From: BOG-224 sp963783505
GTDB taxonomy: Bacteria > Acidobacteriota > Terriglobia > Bryobacterales > Bryobacteraceae
Assembly: GCA_963783505.1 (NCBI GenBank)
Contig: CAWAOP010000023.1
Location: forward strand, 197,615 to 261,614
Reading direction: 5' to 3'
DNA length: 64,000 bases
This document shows, piece by piece, positions 1 through 15,836 of this stretch. Position numbers and translations under genes: made by a program. Positions within the stretch are counted from its first letter, which is position 1. The number at the start of each line of letters is the position of its first letter. The notes below the pieces were generated by a model. That model was not told where the DNA came from. It did no database searches and saw nothing but the letters and a program-made list of their open reading frames with translations.

Positions 1-84
1 TCGAAAAAGCTTGTCGAAGCCCAGCTTCAGTTGGCCGCCTTCGACTTGAGCGCCGCATCGCTGCAGGCGACGGCAAAGAGATAG
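1..84 (+). CDS. C-terminal end of a gene cut by the window edge
   Basis: An open frame enters at base 1 and runs 27 codons to a TAG at 82-84. The residues are amphipathic and alanine/leucine-rich (ending LQATAKR), consistent with a helical tail. No family can be recognised from this length. It could be a chance open frame; the only support is plausible composition and codon use. Confidence 0.35.
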   Translation, partial: SKKLVEAQLQLAAFDLSAASLQATAKR

Positions 85-199
85 CGCCGCCGTATCGCCC
101 GCAAGGCAGGCGCTGCCCCGCGGCGATAGAATAGAAAGCCGCGCAGGTTGAACGCACGATTCTCTATCGATCCCGCGACCGGTGGGCCGCATATCCTCA

Positions 200-394
200 A
201 TGAAGCAAGCAAACTTCCCAGAGGGGTGGGACGAAGCTCGGGTTCGACGGGTCGTCGGCCACTATGATCGGCAAACTGAGGAAGAGGTGGTTGCGGAAGA
301 CGAATCTTCCTTCGAACCCACCGAGACGGTGATGAACATACCGCACGAACTCTTGCCGGCGGTGCGGGAGTTGCTAGCGAATCGGCGAGCATGA
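200..394 (+). CDS. Small acidic antitoxin-like hypothetical protein (64 aa)
   Basis: The protein begins MKQANFPEGWDEARVRRVV and continues with a TEEEVVAEDES stretch and a C-terminal helix LLPAVRELLANRR. I recall similar 60-70 residue proteins (FPxGWDExRVRxV followed by an acidic stretch) as recurrent in soil bacteria and cyanobacteria near toxin genes, but no function is established to my knowledge. A GTG at 182 would add six residues; the ATG at 200 gives the usual beginning of this type. No toxin partner lies on the same strand; the neighbouring toxin-antitoxin pair is on the opposite strand. Confidence 0.6.
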   Translation: MKQANFPEGWDEARVRRVVGHYDRQTEEEVVAEDESSFEPTETVMNIPHELLPAVRELLANRRA

Positions 395-425
395 GCCGAT
401 CGGCGCCACGTGCGCCCTGCCAGCC

Positions 426-644
426 CTACGCTGTGCGCTTCAACCGTCGCGCTGCGAATGCAGGGGAAGCGCTTTCGATTCGCCGCATAGCTTCGCGGTC
501 AAAGACCTTTTCGCCGCAGGTTGGACATTCGTAGAGTTTCAGGGCCTTGACGGTGTAGGACCGCCCGCGGGACTCGCTATTCCACTCCCGCTCCACCTCC
601 CGAATTTCGTGGCTACCGCATGACGGGCATCGTGTGATCCGCAT
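426..644 (-). CDS. YgiT-type zinc-finger antitoxin (72 aa)
   Basis: Two CxxC pairs, CPSCG near residues 6-10 and CPTCG near residues 40-44, form the zinc-binding N-terminal domain seen in MqsA/YgiT antitoxins. The protein lacks the long C-terminal helix-turn-helix of full MqsA, so it belongs to the short YgiT-type zinc-finger group. It begins one base after the stop of the DUF4258 gene (TAA C ATG), so the two are surely co-translated, with the toxin-like gene first as in mqsRA and higBA. Inferred role: neutralising the upstream toxin-like protein. Confidence 0.8.
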   Translation of the reverse strand: MRITRCPSCGSHEIREVEREWNSESRGRSYTVKALKLYECPTCGEKVFDREAMRRIESASPAFAARRLKRTA

Positions 645-645
645 G

Positions 646-954
646 TTAAAGAGCGCGTTTCGAGGATACGAGAAAATAGTAGGTCTCGCTCCCGCCCTCG
701 GCTACTAGTTTACCCTTGGAATAGATCGCCAGACCTTCCATATTCGAGCTCTGGATCACGTACAAGTATTCCCTACCGCTTCGATGCGGGCTAATCGACC
801 GAAGCCGCTTGTAGATCGCCACGGCGTTCAGGATCGATTCGGCAACATCGAGTTCGGTAAGGCCGTCGGCTTCGAGCTCGATCTGTGCTTTGGCGCTGAA
901 CGCATAGCGCCCCGCCAGAACGGCTCGCTTAATCCGAACAAGAATGTCGCTCAT
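646..954 (-). CDS. DUF4258 toxin-like protein (102 aa)
   Basis: The fold signature is that of DUF4258: an N-terminal helix, a FSAKAQIELEADGL segment in which the family normally has an H-A-x-x-R/E motif, then a strand-rich C-terminus with YLYVIQSS and LVAEGGSETYYFLVS. DUF4258 proteins are small, usually sit beside YgiT zinc-finger antitoxins, and are predicted RNase-type toxins. The ATG is preceded by GGGAGA. It begins only 39 bases after the rpoC stop on the same strand, with no obvious terminator between, so read-through from the rpoBC operon is likely. Confidence 0.8.
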   Translation of the reverse strand: MSDILVRIKRAVLAGRYAFSAKAQIELEADGLTELDVAESILNAVAIYKRLRSISPHRSGREYLYVIQSSNMEGLAIYSKGKLVAEGGSETYYFLVSSKRAL

Positions 955-993
955 TCTCCCGGCGCCAATCTCCGTGGGTTGGCCGGATTCTTC

Positions 994-5205
<4,212 letters not shown>

Positions 5206-5242
5206 ATAGTCACCCTTTCCGAAAGTCAATCCCTTGATTGGA

Positions 5243-5353
5243 ACTGGGGGCTAGGGGCTGGGGACTGGGGGAAAGAAGCTCGCTGCGCTCGCGGCATTAT
5301 TCGAATCAATGCGAGCGAAGCGAGCTTCCGTTCCCCAGCCCCTAGCCCCCAGT
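5243..5353. repeat. Large nested inverted repeat between rpoB and rpoC, heptamer-based outer arms
   Basis: Outer arms 5243-5263 and 5333-5353 are perfect 21-base reverse complements built from 7-base units of the type RCTRGGG. Inner arms 5275-5292 and 5311-5328 (GAAGCTCGCT type) pair over 18 bases with one mismatch. The whole would fold as a hairpin of about 110 nt in the bicistronic mRNA. The heptamer block reaches to within one base of the rpoB stop codon (5359-5361). Related heptamer blocks occur at 10493-10567, 16775-16800 and 37481-37655. Confidence 0.9.
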
Positions 5354-5358
5354 CCCCA

Positions 5359-9660
<4,302 letters not shown>

Positions 9661-10091
9661 TCCGTATCTCCTGACGGCCGAACAGCCAAAACAACGAAAG
9701 CGCGCTCAGCGGCGCGCCATTACGCGGTCCGCGAGGGTCAACCTCGTTGAGCGCGAACTTGCCAATAAGGGCGGGAATCGGACGGGGTTCGGAGCGCCGC
9801 AAGCGTAGAGGGTGGAGCCGCGGAGCGATTGGGCGGAGTACTCCTGTATGGCATGAATGCGCGCATAAGCACGCGAAGGTCCATTCATTGCAGCCCCGCC
9901 CGGCCTGCAATGTCAGTACTTCGATTAAGGATAGCGCTCACGAATTGGGATCGAGCCCGGCAGATCGAATGCCCAACTACCAATCCTAACAGGACTTTAC
10001 GCCCTGCGTCAAACCGCGCAAAATCGCGCGCCAATTCCTCCGGGGAGCGGGCTCCGCCCCATCCCGCCAACCCCGGCAAAACTCCGCCAAG
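9661..10091. other. rplL-rpoB intergenic spacer (431 bp)
   Basis: No convincing gene on either strand. The minus strand ends with a clear ribosome binding site (AGGAG) for rpoB. A GC-rich fold near 10040-10060 lacks a T-run, so I do not call a terminator. In Escherichia coli the equivalent spacer holds an attenuator and an RNase III site; nothing here proves the same. Confidence 0.6.
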
Positions 10092-10475
10092 CTACTTTAC
10101 TTCTATGGTGGCTCCGACGTCGGTGAATTTCTTCTTGATGGCCTCGGCTTCGTCCTTGCCGACGCCTTCCTTCACCGGTTTCGGAGCGCCGTCCACCAGG
10201 TCCTTGGCTTCTTTCAAGCCCAGGCTGGTGACTTCGCGCACAACCTTGATCACGTTGATCTTGTTGGCGCCCACCGCGGTCAGAATTACCGCGAACTCCG
10301 TTTTTTCCTCGACCACTGGCGCAGCCGCCGCGGCAGCGCCCCCCGCCGCCATGACCACAGGCGCGGCAGCGGCAGCCGTAACTCCCAGCTTCTCTTCGAG
10401 CAGTTTGACGAGCTGGGACGCTTCCAGCAGCGTCAAACCTTGAATCTGTTCCGCAATTGCGTTGATATCCGCCAT
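10092..10475 (-). CDS. rplL: Large ribosomal subunit protein bL12 (L7/L12)
   Basis: 127 aa of the standard length. The N-terminal dimerisation domain (LTLLEASQLVKLLEEKLGV) is followed by a long Ala-rich hinge and the C-terminal factor-binding domain (EKTEFAVIL, KIKVIR-type helix, GLKEAKDLVDGAPKPVKEGV). It builds the ribosomal stalk on L10 and recruits translational GTPases. AAGGAG lies eight bases before the ATG. It follows rplJ across a 92-base spacer that contains a heptamer repeat. Confidence 0.97.
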   Translation of the reverse strand: MADINAIAEQIQGLTLLEASQLVKLLEEKLGVTAAAAAPVVMAAGGAAAAAAPVVEEKTEFAVILTAVGANKINVIKVVREVTSLGLKEAKDLVDGAPKPVKEGVGKDEAEAIKKKFTDVGATIEVK

Positions 10476-10492
10476 CTCAAAAACTCCTTAAG

Positions 10493-10567
10493 ACTCTCAG
10501 TCATCGGTTCTCAGTCATCAGTCTTCAGTCCTGGCACCGCTCACTGAGGACTGAAAACTGAAAACTG
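10493..10567. repeat. ACTGRRR heptamer repeat between rplJ and rplL
   Basis: On the plus strand 10542-10567 reads ACTGAGG ACTGAAA ACTGAAA ACTG, and 10493-10531 holds degenerate units of the opposite orientation (CAGTCAT, CAGTCTT, CAGTCCT). The two halves are imperfect reverse complements and could fold. The block starts at the base next to the rplJ stop codon (10568-10570). The unit shares the ACTG core with the GC-rich heptamers at 5243-5353. Confidence 0.8.
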
Positions 10568-11098
10568 TCAACCTTCTTGAAACTTGTTTTCCTTGACGCC
10601 CTGATTCACTACGGCCGCCACCTTCGCGCCCACCGCGTTGATCGCCGCCGCCAACCGTTGCGCCGGCGCGTTGATCAGCCCCAGCAGTTTGGCCAGAATT
10701 ACTTCCCGCGGAGGCATATTCGCCAGTTCCGCAATCGAAGCGACCTCAATGACGCGGCCTTCCACTACTCCGGCCTTGAACGTAAACGAGGGATTCGCCT
10801 TCGCATATGCCGTCAGCGCCTTGGCCAGCGCCACCGGATCCCCGGCCGTATAGGCCACCGAACTCATGCCCTTCATGCCCTTCAGGGCCGGAGCGGCCGG
10901 CGTGCCTTCCGAAGCCTTCTCGGCGAGCGTGTTCTTGACCACCCGGTACTTGCCGCCGGCGGCCCGAACGGCCTTGCGCAGTTCAAAATCCTGGCTCACG
11001 TTCAGCTTCCCGAAACCGGCCACGAAGAGGTTGCCGGTCCCGGCCAGATCCTTGCGCAGAGCGTCAACGTCGTTCTTCTTGTCTGCTTTTTTCTTCAT
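10568..11098 (-). CDS. rplJ: Large ribosomal subunit protein uL10
   Basis: 176 aa, close to the family's usual length. The N-terminal RNA-binding domain contains DFELRKAVRAAGGKYRVVKNTLAEKA and GMSSVAYTAGDPVALAKAL; the C-terminal helix that holds L12 dimers includes LLGLINAPAQRLAAAINAVG. AGGTG precedes the ATG. The gap to rplA is 18 bases. L10 with L12 commonly represses its own operon through an mRNA leader; no leader structure is claimed here because the rplA-rplJ gap is too short to hold one. Confidence 0.97.
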   Translation of the reverse strand: MKKKADKKNDVDALRKDLAGTGNLFVAGFGKLNVSQDFELRKAVRAAGGKYRVVKNTLAEKASEGTPAAPALKGMKGMSSVAYTAGDPVALAKALTAYAKANPSFTFKAGVVEGRVIEVASIAELANMPPREVILAKLLGLINAPAQRLAAAINAVGAKVAAVVNQGVKENKFQEG

Positions 11099-11116
11099 CG
11101 GAACACCTGCCCGGCC

Positions 11117-11830
11117 TTAAGCGGCCGCCGCCTTCACGCTGAATGGCGTCGTATCCACGGCTACGCCAGGGCCCATCGTCGAGCAAATCGTCGCGTTCTT
11201 GACGTACTTGCCTTTAGCCGCCGCCGGCTTGGCCTTGATGACCGCGGTAATTAAGGTGGATGCGTTTTCGAGTAGCTTGTCGGTGGCGAAGCTGATCTTG
11301 CCAACCGGAGCGTGGATAATGCCGGTCTTGTCCACGCGGAATTCCACTTTGCCGGCTTTCACTTCCCTGACGGCCTTCGCGACGTCCATGGTCACCGTGC
11401 CGGTCTTCGGGTTGGGCATGAGACCGCGGGGGCCCAGAATCTTGCCGAGTTTGCCAACCGACCGCATCATGTCCGGCGTCGCGATCATGGCGTCGAAATC
11501 CGTCCAGCTTTCGGACTGAATCTTGTTCACCATGTCCTCGCCGCCCACGAAGTCCGCTCCGGCTTCGGTAGCCTCGCGCTGCTTGTCGCCGCTGGCGACC
11601 ACCAGCACCTTCTTCGACTTGCCCAGGCCGTTCGGCATGACCACGGTGCCGCGCACCATTTGATCCGCGTGCTTGGGGTCCACCCCAAGGCGCATGTGGA
11701 TCTCGACGGTCTCGTCGAACTTCGCGAACTTGATTTTCTGGATGAGCGGAACGGCTTCTTCGAGCTGATACTCGCGAGCCTCAACCTGTTTCCGCGCGGA
11801 AGTGTATTGTTTACCTGCTTTGCGGGCCAT
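11117..11830 (-). CDS. rplA: Large ribosomal subunit protein uL1
   Basis: 237 aa, standard length. Family signatures include the GLGKSKKVLVVASGDK segment, PDMMRSVGKLGKILGPRGLMPNPKTGTV, and FRVDKTGIIHAPVGKISF. L1 binds the mobile stalk of 23S rRNA and often autoregulates its operon. GAGG lies upstream of the ATG. In most bacteria rplK precedes rplA; here the next gene upstream is an unrelated divergent operon, so rplA is the first gene of this transcript. Confidence 0.97.
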   Translation of the reverse strand: MARKAGKQYTSARKQVEAREYQLEEAVPLIQKIKFAKFDETVEIHMRLGVDPKHADQMVRGTVVMPNGLGKSKKVLVVASGDKQREATEAGADFVGGEDMVNKIQSESWTDFDAMIATPDMMRSVGKLGKILGPRGLMPNPKTGTVTMDVAKAVREVKAGKVEFRVDKTGIIHAPVGKISFATDKLLENASTLITAVIKAKPAAAKGKYVKNATICSTMGPGVAVDTTPFSVKAAAA

Positions 11831-12082
11831 GTTACCTCATTGGTGCAAGCGGTCCGTTCCCGAAAAAAGCAAACGAACCTCCCACTGAGCCTTCGACTAC
11901 TGGAACAGCAATCAGTCTACCAAACCCGGAGAGCGCCTGTCCACTCCGTTTCACTTCCGGCCGCGGCCCGGCCGCAGCCGTCGAAACTGCCGGCCGTATG
12001 TGATCTGTAACACGAACAGGCTCCGCTGTTGGTACCGAAGCATGATCCAGTCAATCGGGCAGGTGATATCCTTAAATGCACT
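11831..12082. other. Divergent promoter region between rplA and the membrane-protein operon
   Basis: About 250 bases that must hold the promoter for the rplAJL-rpoBC transcript (minus) and one for the 12083 operon (plus). The minus strand contains a T-rich stretch and a GTGGGAGG element about 60 bases before rplA. I do not see textbook -35/-10 pairs and make no promoter call. No trace of rplK is present. Confidence 0.4.
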
Positions 12083-12688
12083 GTGAGCAAGCGGCAACGC
12101 ACACAGACAGCTCTTCTGTCCACGGGCATCCTTCTACTAGCCGTACCGCGTCCGGCTCACGCCTACGTCGATCCCGGTTCCGGCGCCATGATGTGGCAGT
12201 TGGGAGTGGCCGCTCTCGTTGGGTATCTCTTCTATGTCCGGCGGTTCTGGAAATGGCTGACCGGGCGTGGCAACTCCCGGCGCCCGTTGGGCTTTCTGTT
12301 TGCATTCTCCTTCGCTGCGATAGCCGCTGTGGTTGTCTCCCTGGCGTTCCGTGACCGGCCCATCCCCCGTCTCTCGGAGGTATTTGTGGTGGGCGTCGCC
12401 TTGGATGCGTATTTCTTCACCTGGGAATCCGCCGTCAGCTTGCTGGCGGCGGGACTCGTGATCGGCGCTTACCACTTGGCTTCACCCATCCCTGGGCAAA
12501 GCCACTCATCGGCCGATCTGTATTGGCTGGCATCGTACAGCCTGATGTCCTTCCTCCTGGTCGTTTCGATGGCGCGCCTGAAGAGGAGAGCCGGTGCGCG
12601 CTCCCAACCCGCTGAGCTCCTGCCGGCCCGCGTAGTCGAGGCCGGAGAAGTTTGTCTCGGCGCCGGCGGCCGGCAGGGAGAAGGCTGA
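12083..12688 (+). CDS. Membrane protein with YVDPGSG motif (about 200 aa)
   Basis: A signal-like N-terminus (TALLSTGILLLAVPRPAHA) is followed at once by YVDPGSGAMMWQLGVAALVG. Small membrane proteins with A-YVDPG[ST]G-M/S recur beside sulfatase-like membrane enzymes and methyltransferases; their function is unknown. Four further hydrophobic segments follow (FAFSFAAIAAVVVSLAF; VFVVGVALDAYFFTW; AVSLLAAGLVIGA; SYSLMSFLLVVSM). The GTG at 12083 is chosen because it gives a clean signal peptide; a TTG at 12029 is possible. It leads a tight three-gene operon, with four bases to the next gene. Confidence 0.6.
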   Translation: MSKRQRTQTALLSTGILLLAVPRPAHAYVDPGSGAMMWQLGVAALVGYLFYVRRFWKWLTGRGNSRRPLGFLFAFSFAAIAAVVVSLAFRDRPIPRLSEVFVVGVALDAYFFTWESAVSLLAAGLVIGAYHLASPIPGQSHSSADLYWLASYSLMSFLLVVSMARLKRRAGARSQPAELLPARVVEAGEVCLGAGGRQGEG

Positions 12689-12692
12689 GGAG

Positions 12693-14133
12693 TTGCTCGC
12701 CTCGCCCGCGTCGTCGTTTCGCGATCCGGCCGGTGTTCTGGCGCCGAGTGGGGATCGCCTCTACCGCATCGTCAACTCCGCCGGCATGGTGGACTGGACC
12801 GCCGCTGAGTCGTCCCCAGCATTGCGGACCCGGTTCGAATCCGGCGCTTTGGTCCGTACCCGGACCCTCCCCAACGGCGAGCGGGATGCGCTTCTGGAAG
12901 CTCCCGGCATCGCCGGGATTTACGCTCGCATCCAGGGCGTCGCGATTCTGGAACACGAACGCCTCCCGTTTCCCGGTTATCCGTACGAATGGACTCCGGA
13001 AATGCTCCATGCGGCCGCGGAGTTGACGCTCGATCTCGCGCTCGAGCTGCTCCCGGAATCGCTCGGCCTGAAGGACGCTACCCCGTTCAACGTGCTCTTC
13101 CGCGGTCCGCGGCCCGTGTTCGTCGATGTGCTCTCGTTGGAGCGCCGCGATCCGCTCGACCCCGTTTGGCTTCCCTACGCGCAGTTCATTCGCTCTTTTC
13201 TTCTGCCCTTGCTCGGCTCGAAACGCCTTGGGTTCTCGCCGGATCGTCTATTGCTGCCGCGCCGGGAAGGCGTCGAGCCGCACGAGTTCTACCGCTGGCT
13301 CACCCCGCTTCAAAGGCTCCGCCCGCCGTTCCTGTCTTTGGTCTCCGTTCCGAAATGGCTCGGCGGATTGCGCCGCTCGGACGAATCTTCCATTTACCGG
13401 CGGAACCGCCTCTCGGACCCCGCGCGTTCCCGGTTCATTCTCTCCTCTACGCTGAAAGGGCTCAAGCGAAAGCTCGCCGCCGCGGCTCCCTCCGCCTCCT
13501 CGTCTGCGTGGACGGATTACATGGAGGCGAACAGCTACACGCCGGAGCAGTTCGCGGCCAAGGAGCGATTCGTGCGGGAGAGCCTGGCGGATCGCAAGCC
13601 CAAACGGGTGCTCGATGTGGGCTCGAACACCGGCCATTTCAGCGTGATGGCCGCGGAATCGGGCGCGGGCGTCGTCGCCATCGATTCGGATCCCGCCGTG
13701 GTCGGAATTCTGTGGCGTGAGTCCGCCCGCCGGAATCTGGACATCCTTCCTCTCGTCGTGGATCTTGCGCGGCCCACGCCCGCCGTCGGATGGCGCAACC
13801 GGGAGTGCCCGTCGTTTCTCGATCGCGCCCGGCTCGCATTCGACGCCGTCTTGATGCTCGCCGCGATCCATCATTTGCTGGTCACCGAGCGCATTCCGCT
13901 GGAGGAGATTCTGGAACTCGCCTCCGAGCTGCACGACGGACATTCTAATCGTCGAGTTCGTATCTCCCGAGGATCCGATGTTCCGGCGCCTCGCGCGGGG
14001 ACGGGACAGGCTATATAGTGATCTAACGGTGGAGCGCTTCGAAACCGCATGTGACCGACGCTTCGAGATCGTCCGGTCTTTGCATCTCGAGGGCTCGGCG
14101 CGGCGCCTCTACTGTCTCCGCAAGCGCGCATGA
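12693..14133 (+). pseudogene. Class I SAM-dependent methyltransferase, one frameshift near the C-terminus
   Basis: The Rossmann motif I VLDVGSNTGHFSVMAA (about residue 307) and the acidic motif VVAIDSDP show a class I methyltransferase. It has a long N-terminal extension of about 290 residues containing ATPFNVLFRGPRPVFVDVLS, typical of a group found near sulfatase-like membrane enzymes. The frame breaks at about 13932: in the next frame the protein continues DILIVEFVSPEDPMFRRLA to a stop at 14131-14133 that overlaps the next gene as ATGA. One extra base around 13930-13935 would explain this. TTG start at 12693 after GAGGAG. It may be a recent mutation or a sequencing error; the remainder looks well preserved. 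Confidence 0.8.
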
Positions 14134-15794
14134 TTTCCGGGCTCAAACGCATTCGAGGCCACCCGTTGGCGACGGATGGCTGGAAGACGCCGGACCCTTG
14201 GCGGGATCTCACTACCAGTTTCAGTTTCGCCAACCTGTGTTTCCTGAGCGTGTGGCAGAACATTCTCTTCCTTTCCCGGAGGAATGCCTTCTTCTTCGTG
14301 GCGACGTCGCTCGGCGTCGATTATCTCGCCGCGATGTTCGACGTCGCGATTCTCACCGCCGCGTGTTGGGCTTGCATCCGCCTCGCCCGCCGCAGCCTGG
14401 GCCGAACGGCGTTTCGCGTGGTTCGGATGGCCTCCATCGCGCTCTTTCTGCTTCCGCTGAATGCGCTCCGCATGATTCTTTCCATCCACCACCAGGACTT
14501 GAACCTGCCCTTCCGCCTGCACATCGATTCACACCTCGCGCTTCTGGTACTGGCCCCCGCGGCTGCGATTTTCTTCTGGATGCTTTGGAAATATCAGCGT
14601 TTGGCTGTCAGCGCCACTGCAGCCTTGCTGGTCGGGCTTTGCCCCTACGGAATCTATCTGTTCGGCCGGGCCGCGCTGTCCGCGGCGCTGGCGGCCACGG
14701 CCGCGCCGCGGGTTTACTCCCTGGCGCCGCGAGTGGCCAACGCCAAAGTCCAGAGGCGCGTCGTCTGGGTCATCTTCGATAATTGGGACTACCGCCTGAA
14801 CTTTGTCGATCGTCCCAAATACCTTTCCTTGCCCGCGGTGGACCGCTTTCGCGGAGAATCCATCTCCGCCACGAACGCACGGTCTCCGGGAAGAGATACC
14901 ATCGACTCGCTCCCGTCCTTGCTCACCGGCCGGCCCTTGGTCTCCGCGCGCGGCAGGGAGGAACCCGTCTATTCGTTCAAGGATGAAAAGGGCCGCTCCG
15001 GAGTCCGCTGGAACGAAGTGCCGGGCGTTTTCACGGCCGCGCGCCAAGCCGGCTTGAACACGGCCCTGGTCGGTTGGTACTTTCCATACTGCCGTCTGTT
15101 AAACGCCTCGCTCACGGATTGCGCATCATGGCCTATGCCCGTCCCGGAACTGGCCTTCGGCGAGACGTTTTGGGAAAAGGCGCCAGGCCAGCTTCGCACC
15201 CTTGTTGAGACCGATTCCTTTTCTCCGTTTTCCACTTCGCCGCTTCTGCGCCAGAAACTCCGTATGTTCGAGGCATTCATGGATCGGACGGGGAGCATGC
15301 TAAAAGATCCGGAAATCGGCCTGATCTTTCTGCATGTCCCAATTCCCCACTATCCCCACATCTACGACCGTATCGACGGCCGGCTAACCGATCGGCTCGA
15401 CCTCCCCGGCCCCTCGGTTCCAAACTACTTCAGCGATCTGGCTTTAGTAGACCGGACACTGGCGGTCTGGCGAAAACAACTCGAGGACGCCGGCCTCTGG
15501 GATAAAACCACCGTAATTCTGAGCACCGACCATCCGCTTCGCTTGCCCCAGGAGGGCGATGGTAAGTCCGATCTGCGCATTCCGTTCCTGCTCAGGCTGG
15601 CCGGCCAGCCCTCGGGCGCCGCTTTCGACCAGCGCTTCTACACGGTCGAGACCGCGAGCCTCGTTTTGGCCGTCCTCCGAGGCGAAATCTCCACTCTTCG
15701 GGACGCCCAGGCGTGGATGGCCAACCGCGCCGCGAGCGACAGCGGGCGGTCGTCTGAGTTAACCTTTCAGATCCCGCCACCGGCGGCCCGATAG
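14130..15794 (+). CDS. Membrane-anchored alkaline-phosphatase-superfamily (sulfatase-like) protein
   Basis: 554 aa. The N-terminal third has several hydrophobic segments (AAMFDVAILTAACWACI, IALFLLPLNALRMIL, LALLVLAPAAAIFFWML, LLVGLCPYGIYLFG). The periplasmic domain has the metal and nucleophile layout of the superfamily: VWVIFDNWDY near residue 215, SPGRDTIDSLPSLLTGRP near 257 with Thr as probable nucleophile, FLHVPIPHYPHIYD near 405, and ILSTDHPLR near 465. LTA-synthase and phosphoglycerol-transferase relatives use this architecture to modify envelope polymers, so an envelope or exopolysaccharide role is inferred. Its ATG overlaps the methyltransferase stop. Confidence 0.8.
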   Translation: MISGLKRIRGHPLATDGWKTPDPWRDLTTSFSFANLCFLSVWQNILFLSRRNAFFFVATSLGVDYLAAMFDVAILTAACWACIRLARRSLGRTAFRVVRMASIALFLLPLNALRMILSIHHQDLNLPFRLHIDSHLALLVLAPAAAIFFWMLWKYQRLAVSATAALLVGLCPYGIYLFGRAALSAALAATAAPRVYSLAPRVANAKVQRRVVWVIFDNWDYRLNFVDRPKYLSLPAVDRFRGESISATNARSPGRDTIDSLPSLLTGRPLVSARGREEPVYSFKDEKGRSGVRWNEVPGVFTAARQAGLNTALVGWYFPYCRLLNASLTDCASWPMPVPELAFGETFWEKAPGQLRTLVETDSFSPFSTSPLLRQKLRMFEAFMDRTGSMLKDPEIGLIFLHVPIPHYPHIYDRIDGRLTDRLDLPGPSVPNYFSDLALVDRTLAVWRKQLEDAGLWDKTTVILSTDHPLRLPQEGDGKSDLRIPFLLRLAGQPSGAAFDQRFYTVETASLVLAVLRGEISTLRDAQAWMANRAASDSGRSSELTFQIPPPAAR

Positions 15795-15836
15795 GCGAAG
15801 CGGCGCGCTTCAGCGGCCGCGCTCCCGGCCGAGCCC

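Noticed and set aside
10476..10567. An L10-type ribosomal leader between rplJ and rplL
   Set aside because: The spacer is almost wholly heptamer repeat and follows rplJ, whereas L10 leaders precede rplJ; no kink-turn motif is visible.
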